Shown here: piece by piece, positions 40,119-48,173 of the stretch
How positions within the stretch are numbered: position 1 is the first letter of the stretch
How the letters are laid out: every line of letters starts with the position of its first letter
NCBI RefSeq assembly: GCF_029525575.1
Contig: NZ_JAPDIA010000003.1
Span: 922,214-986,213 of the forward strand
Length of the DNA stretch: 64,000 bases
Direction: 5' to 3'
Source: Cohnella rhizosphaerae
GTDB lineage: Bacteria; Bacillota; Bacilli; Paenibacillales; Paenibacillaceae
Made by a program: the position numbers and the translations under genes
Notes under the pieces: model-generated
The model's database searches: none
What the model saw: the letters and a program-made list of their open reading frames with translations, nothing else
What the model was told of the DNA's origin: nothing

Positions 40119-41225
40119 TTAACGAATTTTGCCGCGCGCATCGACGCGGATCGGCCTTTCCGCCCGCTCTCCGCGAATGCCTTGCAGCTCGTCGTGCAAG
40201 TTCGCGGTCGTGCAGCAATGATTAGGCACAAACTGCAGCTTGTCGCCAATATTGAAGCGGACGCCGTCGGGCAGGCGAACAATGCCGTGTTCCTCGCTCA
40301 GACGCTCGATGTAGACGTCGGGACGGTCGCGCAAGGTTCCGTATCCTGGGCTGTGAGCAAGGGTATCGCTGCTGAACGTTTTCGATCCTGCATCGATAAT
40401 CGCAGTCCCGGGCCTCGGCGTGCTGACGACGGTCGTCCATACATGCATGGCGCATTCCTTTTCCGTGATTGCGCCGATGGATAGCTGCGACAGGTCTCCG
40501 AACACGTAAGCGCCCGGACGGATCTCGGTTACGCCGTTCAATTCGCCGATAAACTTGGAAGTGGGCGTGGAGCCGACGCTGATCTCCGCGATCGGGATGC
40601 CCGACTGCTCCAGCAGCCGCTTGGATTGCAACAGTCCCTCCGCTTCGATCCGGGCGGCTTCTCTTAGCTCCGCTTCCGTTTTTTTGCCGTAAGCATAGCC
40701 GCCGTGCGTCATCAATCCGACGACGTCGACATGGGCGAGTTTTGCAATCTCCCGAACGAGCTCGGCCGTTTCCGCTCCCGGCTCTTTCCCGCAGCGGTTT
40801 AAGCCGGTATTGACGTCGACGTAGAGCCGGACTTTGCTGCCGATGGAGCGGCCCAATTCGGACAGCCCGTTAGCGACCTCCACGCTGTCCGCGCTGACGA
40901 TGACCTTCGCGCGAGCCATTAATTGCGCTAGCCGCTGCAGCTTTTCCTTGCCGACGATCGGGTAGGCCACCAGAAAATCGTCGATGCCGGCATCCGCAAG
41001 CACTTCCGCCTCGCCGAGCTTGGCGACCGTAATGCCGCAAGCGCCGGCGCGGATTTGCGCTTTGGCGATCCATGCGCTTTTATGCGTCTTAAAATGCGGA
41101 CGAAGCTTCACGCCGGCCTTCCGCGCAAGCTCTGCGGTGTGCCGGATGTTCTGATCCAGCGTATCCAGATCGATCAGTACGGCCGGCGTATCCAGATCGA
41201 TCCATTTTTGCGGATTCGCGTCGAT
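40119..41225 (-). CDS. D-threonine aldolase / D-serine dehydratase-like PLP enzyme, start unclear
   Basis: The DSD1/D-threonine-aldolase family cleaves D-3-hydroxy amino acids using PLP and a metal. The PLP lysine is in KLRPHFKTHK, and the C-terminal metal pair is in PNHCCTT. The family N-terminus WIDLDTPAVLIDLDTL is read in frame upstream, but no ATG, GTG or TTG precedes it before a stop at about 41,252. The first usable codon at 41225 is ATC, giving 368 residues, the family length. GTG at 41111 would remove part of the barrel. A sequence error at the start is likely. Confidence 0.8.
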   Translation of the reverse strand: MDANPQKWIDLDTPAVLIDLDTLDQNIRHTAELARKAGVKLRPHFKTHKSAWIAKAQIRAGACGITVAKLGEAEVLADAGIDDFLVAYPIVGKEKLQRLAQLMARAKVIVSADSVEVANGLSELGRSIGSKVRLYVDVNTGLNRCGKEPGAETAELVREIAKLAHVDVVGLMTHGGYAYGKKTEAELREAARIEAEGLLQSKRLLEQSGIPIAEISVGSTPTSKFIGELNGVTEIRPGAYVFGDLSQLSIGAITEKECAMHVWTTVVSTPRPGTAIIDAGSKTFSSDTLAHSPGYGTLRDRPDVYIERLSEEHGIVRLPDGVRFNIGDKLQFVPNHCCTTANLHDELQGIRGERAERPIRVDARGKIR

Positions 41226-41257
41226 GGGTGTCCCCTTCTTTCTAAAAAAATATTATA

Positions 41258-41298
41258 TGGTTTTATTTAATAAAACCAATGTTTCATTGTGCTACAAT
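41258..41298 (+). promoter_or_regulatory. Perfect palindromic operator between divergent genes
   Basis: TGGTTTTATT T AATAAAACCA (41258-41278) is a perfect 21-base palindrome in the 148-base gap between the divergent D-threonine-aldolase-like and nagA genes. TACAAT at 41293-41298 is a good -10 for nagA, and the operator overlaps its -35 region. A GntR, RpiR or LacI-type repressor could bind here; none is encoded nearby. Confidence 0.6.
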
Positions 41299-41373
41299 GG
41301 TAATCGAGATTAAGTGTCTTGTAAAGAGAGCGACTTTGATCGCAGAACCCCGAAGGAGGCAACCTCATCATTT

Positions 41374-42540
41374 ATGGAGACGATCGTTTGCGGGAAAGTC
41401 GTGACGCCGTTTAGCGTTATCGAAAAGGGCATGGTCGTCGTCAAGGACGGCCGGATCGCAGAGGTAGGAGAACGAGTTCCGGAACGGTTGGTCCGCGCCG
41501 GAAACGTGCTCGATCGGCAGGGCGAGTATATCGTGCCCGGCTTTGTCGACATCCACTGCCATGGGGGCGGAGGATGCTGGAGCTTCGACGAGCCCGAGCG
41601 ATTCGCCGAATTCCATCTTCGACGCGGGACGACCGGCATCCTGCCGACCTTGTTCTATAATCAATCGCACGCCGAGATCCTCGAGGGGCTGGCGCGCGTG
41701 CAAGCCGTCATGGCCCAAGGCGGCAGTTCGATCTTGGGCATTCATCTCGAAGGCCCGTACATCAATTCGAAATACGGAGCGGTCACCGCCCCGATCCGTT
41801 CCGTGAATCAAGCGGAATATCGCGAGATCCTGGAGATGGCGGGCAAGGAGATTTTGCTGTGGACGTTGGCGCCCGAACTGGACGGCCAGACCGCCTTCAT
41901 GGAAGAGGCCTCCCGTTACGGCATCGTTTTTTCCGTCGGCCATTCGGAAGCCGACCCGGAGACGATTTTTGCCGCGCATCGGTTAGGGCTGAGACTGGGC
42001 TGCCATCTTACCAACGCATCGGGCGTTACGCCTAATCAGTCGCGTTATGCGGGTACGAGAGAGGTGGGCGTCCATGAAGCGGTGCTGGCGCATGACGAGA
42101 TGTACGCAGAAGTCATTCCTGACGCGAACGGCATCCATGTTCGCCCGCTGATGCTGCGTCTGATCGTCAAGGCGAAAGGCGTGGATTCGGTGATCGTCAT
42201 TACCGATAGCGTAGATCTGGGGGGGACGGTTCCCGGTCAGGACGTGAACTTGATCCGCGGCAATGAATTTTCTCCGAACGGCGAAGACCTCATGCTATCC
42301 GGCAGTTTATTGACCATGGACCGCGCCGTTCACAATATGAGGAAGCATACCGGAATCGGCATGGTGGACGCCTGCAAGATGGGGGCCCTGAATCCGGCCC
42401 GCCTGCTTGGCCTGGACCGCGATCTCGGCAGCATCGAACGGGGGAAAATCGCGAATCTCCTGGCCGTCACCGAGGATATGGACGTACAGATGGTGATGCT
42501 GGAAGGGCATTTGAAGCATCTTGCGCAGAACGGGCGTTAA
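41374..42540 (+). CDS. nagA: N-acetylglucosamine-6-phosphate deacetylase
   Basis: NagA deacetylates GlcNAc-6-phosphate to glucosamine-6-phosphate for NagB. The 388-residue amidohydrolase has HCHGGGG (metal site), HLEGPYIN, GHSEAD, HLTNASG and the catalytic Asp in VIVITDSVDLGG. ATG at 41374 lies 14 bases after AAGGAGG, slightly long; no better start exists. It is transcribed away from the SDR/D-threonine-aldolase pair under the shared palindrome. Confidence 0.9.
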   Translation: METIVCGKVVTPFSVIEKGMVVVKDGRIAEVGERVPERLVRAGNVLDRQGEYIVPGFVDIHCHGGGGCWSFDEPERFAEFHLRRGTTGILPTLFYNQSHAEILEGLARVQAVMAQGGSSILGIHLEGPYINSKYGAVTAPIRSVNQAEYREILEMAGKEILLWTLAPELDGQTAFMEEASRYGIVFSVGHSEADPETIFAAHRLGLRLGCHLTNASGVTPNQSRYAGTREVGVHEAVLAHDEMYAEVIPDANGIHVRPLMLRLIVKAKGVDSVIVITDSVDLGGTVPGQDVNLIRGNEFSPNGEDLMLSGSLLTMDRAVHNMRKHTGIGMVDACKMGALNPARLLGLDRDLGSIERGKIANLLAVTEDMDVQMVMLEGHLKHLAQNGR

Positions 42541-42761
42541 AAAACGGGACCGTCGACTACAAGCTGAGGCTTGTTATGGCCAGGGCGTTAGGCGTTAGGC
42601 GGTAGACATAGGCTCCGCAGGATTATCGGCCGAAGGGGGGCAGTTTTTCCCTTTTTTTAACCTATCAGAAAGCTATAATAATTGGTGTTGGATGCTGCCC
42701 GATTTCAGTTTGCTTCATTAGCAAGCCAGCAAGCCAAGAGAGGCTTCACCGAGCGTTTGCC

Positions 42762-42960
42762 GAAGGATTCTCGGTTAGAAACGAACGAATACGCTCGCAC
42801 TGTCGCCCGCCGCCGAAGTCTCGAATAGAAACAAATTAGCGATCCTGCGCCATCGCAGGATCGTCGAAGTTCTGTTTAGGAACAAACTGGCCCTCTTGCG
42901 CCATCGCGGGATCGTTGAAGTCTCGGTCAGGAACAAACTCGTTTTTTTGTAATCGGATGT
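42762..42960. repeat. Tandem array of about 51-bp units (array 3)
   Basis: Four units marked by GAAG start at 42762, 42815, 42866 and 42917 (spacing 53, 51, 51). The core is GAAGTCTCG followed by AGGAACAAACT or a close variant; between cores lies CGCCATCGC(A/G)GGATCG. The first unit is most diverged. Confidence 0.8.
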
Positions 42961-43032
42961 TCCAGGAGGAGATCAAGCGCAATTGTGCTCAATCTAGACA
43001 CGGATATCCCGGGAGCCGGGGGCCGAGGGCGA

Positions 43033-43215
43033 TAAGTGTTGAAAAGCAGTTAATCGGCGCGCTGATCGGGGCTGGGGAGGAAATAAGTGTTCAAACGCAT
43101 TTAATTTGTTCATGGCCGGGTCCAAACGCTCGAAAGTGGGAATTTAATTGCGTTTCAACACTTATTTGGCCCATAACGTCGTGATCAAAGGAAATAAATG
43201 CGTTTCAACAGCTAA
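43033..43215. repeat. Nested inverted-repeat element, copy B
   Basis: Same order as copy A at 36.8 kb: forward words at 43033 and 43084 (51 apart; TAAGTGTTGAAAAGCAGTTA and TAAGTGTTCAAACGCATTTA), then reversed words at 43144 and 43194 (50 apart). The connecting sequence is also partly conserved (GAGGAAATAAGTG, CGTCGTGATC). Confidence 0.85.
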
Positions 43216-43241
43216 TTGCCGCGAGCGCGAGGACGCCAGGT

Positions 43242-43448
43242 AGCCCGCCAAGCCCGCCAAGCCCGCCAAGCCCGCCAAGCCCTTCAAGCCCTTCAAGCCC
43301 GCCAAGCCCTTCAAGCCCTTCAAGCCCTTCAAGCCCTTCAAGCCCTTCAAGCCCTTCAAGCCCTTCAAGCCCTTCAAGCCCTTCAAGCCCTTCAAGCCCT
43401 TCAAGCCCGCCAAGCCCTTCAAGCCCTTCAAGCCCGCCAAGCCCTTCA
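43242..43448. repeat. Nonamer minisatellite, 23 units
   Basis: Twenty-three tandem 9-base units of two kinds, AGCCCGCCA and AGCCCTTCA. The minus strand would read as Gly-Leu-Lys and Gly-Leu-Ala triplets and the plus strand as Gln-Ala-Leu/Gln-Ala-Arg, but no ribosome binding site or signal peptide supports a gene. Confidence 0.9.
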
Positions 43449-43948
43449 AGCGTTGTTCAAGGTTAAATATAGCGGCATATCGGCCCCTCTCGCATCGTCG
43501 CGCCTTGCGAGAGGGGGGGATAAAAAAATCACATTCGCACAGGCTATTCAGCCGATTGGACAAGCCGAAGAGGGAGTTTCTGCAGATCAGCATCCATTTG
43601 CCGAGGCGTTAGAAAGACGCTAAGAAATCCTAATCCTTCGCGTAATCTAATCGCGCACAGGCGTCATTCAATCGCACCTCGCCGGCGGCTGTGGAGGCGT
43701 TGGCGCGGTTGGTTGTGCGTTCAGGCGGTCGCGGCTGTCCGCGGATCGTGCACGCGCTTGATGCAAGGGACATCAGGGAGAGCTGCGACCTTCCTTGCTA
43801 ACGATTCAGCAATTATAAGTTTTTCCTATCCTTTGCTGAATCGTCTCCGATAAAAACATACCGCCGTCTTAAAGGACGGCGAAGCCATTTTTACTTGATC
43901 GTAATTCCGCACATACATCCCATAGGAATGTACATCGTCGGACCGGCA

Positions 43949-43964
43949 TGTAAGCGCTTATAAT
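43949..43964 (+). promoter_or_regulatory. cre-like site overlapping the -10 of the glucanase gene
   Basis: TGTAAGCGCTTATA (43949-43962) fits the CcpA cre consensus (TGNAANCGNTNNCA, one mismatch) and is nearly palindromic. It overlaps TATAAT at 43959-43964, a perfect -10. Catabolite repression of the glucanase is inferred. No clear -35 is seen. Confidence 0.6.
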
Positions 43965-44095
43965 TTATGTGGAAGCATCATCCATATCAGGAAGGGGAGG
44001 TTCGCCGCACCTAAACTTGAACAGGGTCGCTGATCAGCCGCTTGAATCGGAAGGGACCAGAAAACGCTAGTTATCCATTTACGAGGAGGCAGATC

Positions 44096-47000
44096 ATGTT
44101 TATGCAACTGCAGACGGGGAAACGGAAGCCGTGGACGGCTTCTTTGCTGGCGCTTGCGCTGATGGCCGGATTGCTCGCCAATCTGGCCGGGCTTCAGGCG
44201 ACCAAGGCTTATGCGGACGGTCCGAATCTGGCGGCCAACAAGCCGGTGACCGCAAGCTCGTACGCGGACGTATACCAAGCGGGCAACGCCGTAGACGGCA
44301 ACGCCGGCACCTATTGGGAGAGCGCGAATAACGCATGGCCGCAGTGGATCCGGGTCGACCTGGGCGCAGCCACCAGCGTTAACCAGGTCGTGCTGAAGCT
44401 GCCGTCCGGATGGGGCGCGCGCTCGCAGACGCTGTCCGTGCAGGGCAGCCTGAACGATTCGACATACAGCACGCTGGCGTCATCCGCTTCGTATTCGTTC
44501 GATCCGGCGACCGGCAATGCCGTGACGGTCAGCTTCTCCGCGACCAGCGCGCGTTACGTCAAGGTCAACTTCACGGCCAATAGCGGTTGGCCCGCCGGCC
44601 AAGTGTCCGAGCTTGAGGTGTACGGCACCGTAGCGCCGCCGGCCAACAATGTATATGAAGCCGAAGCCGCGGCGCTGTCCGGCGGCGCCAAGGTGAACAC
44701 GGACCATACCGGATATACGGGCACGGGATTCGTGGACGGTTATTGGACGCAGGGCGCGCAGACGCTGTTCACCGTCAATGCGGCGGCCGCCGGCAACTAT
44801 GCGGTCGCGCTGAAGTACGGCAACGCGAACGGCGCGGCCAGAACGTTGAGCGTCTATGTCAACGGTACGAAGGTGAAGCAGACGACGCTCGCCAGTCTCG
44901 CCAACTGGGACACTTGGGGAACCCAGACCGAGACGTTCGCGCTGAATGCAGGCAGCAACACGATCGCTTACAAATACGAACCGACCGATTCCGGCGTTGT
45001 CAATCTGGACCAAATCGCGCTGACTGCCGTGTCCGCGACGCCGACGCCGACCGCAACCCCGACGGCGACGCCAACAGCCACGCCGACCGCAACGCCGACC
45101 GCAACGCCAACCGCAACGCCAACGGCGACTCCGACGGCCACCCCGACGGCCACGCCGACCAATACGCCGCCGCCGAACGGCTCCAATCTGGCGCAGGGCA
45201 AGCCGATTACCGCCTCTTCGGTCAACTGGACATATGTTGCAGCCAACGCCAATGACGGAAATACCGCGACGTATTGGGAGAGCAATACGAACAGCTACCC
45301 GGCCACGCTGACCGTGTCGCTGGGCGCAAACGCCAGCATTTCCCAAATTGTGCTCAAGCTTAATCCGGACGGCGCCTGGGCGACGCGCACGCAGACGATT
45401 CAGGTGTTGGGCCGCGATCAGAACGGCACTTCGTTCAACAACCTGGTCTCGTCCGCGCAATATACATTTAACCCGGCAACCGGCAATACGGTCACCATTC
45501 CCGTAAGCGCCACCGCCAGCGACGTGCAGTTGAAATTCACGGCGAACACGGGCGCCACCGGCGGACAGGTGGCCGAGTTCCAGGTGATCGGCGTACCCGC
45601 GCCGAATCCGGACCTGACCGTGACGGGCCTGTCCTGGACGCCGTCCGCGCCGGTCGAGACGGATAGCGTCACGCTGACGGCGATCGTTAAAAACGCGGGC
45701 ACGCTGGCCTCCGCGGCGACGACCGTCAACTTCTACCTGGGCACGGCCAAGGTAGGCACCGCGAACGTCGGCGCGCTCGCCGCCGGCGCTCAAACCAGCG
45801 TCACCGCCAGCATCGGCGCGAAGGATGCAGGCAGCTACGCGGTCACGGCCAAGGTCGACGAGACGGGCGCCGTCATCGAGCAGAACGAGAACAACAACAG
45901 CTACACGGGCGCCTCCAATCTGACGATCAGCCCGGTTCAGAGCTCCGACCTGGTCGCCACGTCGGTGAGCTGGAGCCCGAGCAATCCGGCAGCGGGCAAT
46001 ACGACGAATTTCTCCGTTATCCTGAAAAACCAGGGTACGATCGCTTCGGCCTCCGGCGCGCACGCCGTCACGCTGACGCTGACGGACGCGACGACCAATG
46101 CCGTCGTGAAGACGCTGACCGCCAGCTACTCCGGCACGCTCGCCGCTGGCGCGTCCAGCCCGTCGATCGCCCTTGGCAGTTGGACCGCGGCCAACGGCAA
46201 GTACAACGTCAAGGTCCAGATCGCCGCCGACGGCAATGAATTGACGGTCAAGCAGGCGAACAACGTATCGACGCAGCCGATGTTCGTCGGACGCGGCGCG
46301 AGTATGCCGTTCGACATGTACGAAGCCGAGGACGGCACGATCGGCGGCGGCGCGGCCATCGTCGGACCGAACCGCAACATCGGCGACCTCGCCGGCGAAG
46401 CGTCCGGCCGCAAGGCGGTCACGCTGAACGCGACCGGCAGCTACGTGCAGTTCACGACCAAGGCGAGCGCCAATACGCTCGTCGCCCGCTTCTCGATCCC
46501 GGACGCGGCCGGCGGCGACGGCATCAACTCAACGCTGAACGTGTACGTCAACGGCACGTTCGCCAAGGCGATCGACCTGACGTCCAAGTACGCCTGGCTG
46601 TACGGCTCCGAGACTTCGCCGGGCAACAGCCCGAGCTCCGGATCGCCGCGCCATATTTACGACGAAGCGAACCTCATGTTCGACACGACGATTCCGGCGG
46701 GCAGCACGATTCGCCTGCAGAAGGACGCGGCTAATACGACGAGCTATGCCATCGACTTTGTCAGCCTTGAGCAGGTGTCGCCGATCGCCAATCCCGATCC
46801 TGCCAAGTACGTCGTGCCGGCGGGCTTCACGCACCAGGACGTGCAAAACGCGCTCGATCAGGCGCGGATGGACACGACTGGCACCTATGTCGGCGTCTAT
46901 CTGCCGGCGGGCACGTACACGACGTCGAGCAAGTTCCAGGTGTACGGCAAGCCGATCAAGGTGATCGGCGCAGGTCCGTGGTATACGCGCTTTGTCGCGC

Positions 47001-47975
47001 CGTCGAACCAGACCAACACCGACATCGGCTTCTCGGCGACGTCTACGGCGAATGGCTCCACTTTTGCCAACTTCGCCTACTTCGGCAACTACACGTCCCG
47101 GATCGACGGACCGGGCAAGGTGTTCGACTTCTCCAATGTCGCCAACATGACCATCGACAACATCTGGACCGAGCACATGGTGTGCATGTACTGGGGCGCG
47201 AACACGGATTACATGACGATCAAAAACTCGCGCATTCGCAACACGTTCGCCGACGGCATCAACATGACCAACGGCAGTACGAACAATTTGATCTCCAACA
47301 ACGAAGCGCGCGCGACCGGCGACGACAGCTTCGCGCTGTTCTCGGCGATCGATGCGGGCGGGGCCGACGAGAAGGACAACATTTTCGAAAACCTGACGTC
47401 CATCCTCACCTGGCGCGCGGCCGGACTCGCGGTATACGGGGGGCTATGCCAACACGTTCCGCAACATTTATATCGCCGATACGCTCTGCTACTCGGGCAT
47501 CACGATCAGCTCGCTCGACTTCGGCTATCCGATGAACGGCTTCGGCGCGAGTCCGACCACGAATTTGCAAAATATCTCGATCGTGCGCGCGGGCGGCCAC
47601 TTCTGGGGCCAGCAGACATTCCCGGCTATCTGGGTGTTCTCCGCCTCCAAGGTGTTCCAGGGCATCCGCGTGAGCGACGTGGACATCGTCGATCCGACGT
47701 ACCACGGCATCATGTTCCAGACGAAGTACAACGGCTCGCAGCCGGAAAATCCGGTCACCGACACGATCTTCACCAACATCACGATCTCGGGCGCGCAAAA
47801 GAGCGGCGACGCGTTCGACGCGAAGAGCGGCGTCGGCATCTGGGCGAACGAGCTGCCCGAACCGGGTCAAGGTCCGGCGGTCGGTTCAGTGACGTTCAAC
47901 AATCTGACGTTTAACAACGTCGTGACGCCGATCAAGAATACAACCTCTACCTTTACGATCAACGTCAATCCGTAA
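44096..47975 (+). CDS. Modular GH87 alpha-1,3-glucanase, frameshifted
   Basis: ATG at 44096 follows GAGGAGG. The 1292-residue secreted protein has a signal peptide (about 1-41), an F5/8C-type carbohydrate module (43-190), a CBM6/35-like module starting EAEAAALSGG, a Thr-Pro linker (312-358), a second F5/8C module, two CARDB domains (503-740), another EAED module, and a beta-helix catalytic domain from about 905. Its three aspartates, in FADGINMTNG (1053) and ATGDDSF (1076, 1077), have the 23/24 spacing of the catalytic triad of GH87. A six-G run (47438-47443) needs five G (YGGYANTFRN). It should cut alpha-1,3-glucan of fungal walls or biofilm. Confidence 0.9.
45031..45170 (+). repeat. Thr-Pro linker coding repeat
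   Basis: A simple repeat of ACGCCGACCGCAACC-like words codes for a linker of Ala-Thr-Pro-Thr units in the GH87 protein. Such coding repeats can change length by slippage in multiples of the unit. Confidence 0.8.
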
Positions 47976-47989
47976 TCGAGGACGCCAAG

Positions 47990-48023
47990 CAGTCCGTTCG
48001 CCGTCAGGCGGGCGGGCTGTTTG
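47990..48023 (+). terminator. Intrinsic terminator
   Basis: CAGTCCGTTCGCC (47990-48002) pairs with GGCGGGCGGGCTG (48007-48019) in a 13-base stem with some G-U pairs and a GTCA loop; TTTG follows. It ends the glucanase transcript. Confidence 0.75.
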
Positions 48024-48064
48024 CGTTAACGGCGGCAACCATTAACGACGCTTTCCTTTAAAAG

Positions 48065-48126
48065 GATTAATTTTCGAAGAGATTAACTTTCGATAATCGT
48101 CTTCGATTTCCCCGCGACTTTACAAT
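48065..48126 (+). promoter_or_regulatory. Promoter region with direct repeats
   Basis: GATTAATTTTCGA (48065) and GATTAACTTTCGA (48081) are direct repeats 16 bases apart, followed by TACAAT (48121-48126), a good -10. The repeats could bind a dimeric activator. The surface-protein gene starts 48 bases later. Confidence 0.4.
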
Positions 48127-48173
48127 AGCGGCAGAAGCCGGTCTGCGCGCCGGCAAGCGGGGAGGAAATCGAG

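Larger units (their letters stand above)
42541..44095. other. Gene-free, repeat-rich interval of 1.55 kb
   Basis: No credible gene was found on either strand. It contains a 51-bp tandem array (42762-42960), nested inverted-repeat copy B (43033-43215), a nonamer minisatellite (43242-43448), and upstream of the glucanase a short hairpin (GCCGTC...GACGGC, about 43,863-43,880) and a cre-like site. Confidence 0.6.

Noticed and set aside
36743..43184. Similar short peptides in the two four-arm elements as a gene family
   Set aside because: Both frames carry QLIG, EEISVQTHL and NCVSTL-like words, but this follows from the shared DNA repeat. Arms pair with each other, and there are no start signals.
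43162..43623. Collagen-like Gly-Leu-Lys protein or its plus-strand counterpart
   Set aside because: Generated by the nonamer minisatellite; no proline, signal peptide or ribosome binding site. Kept as a repeat.
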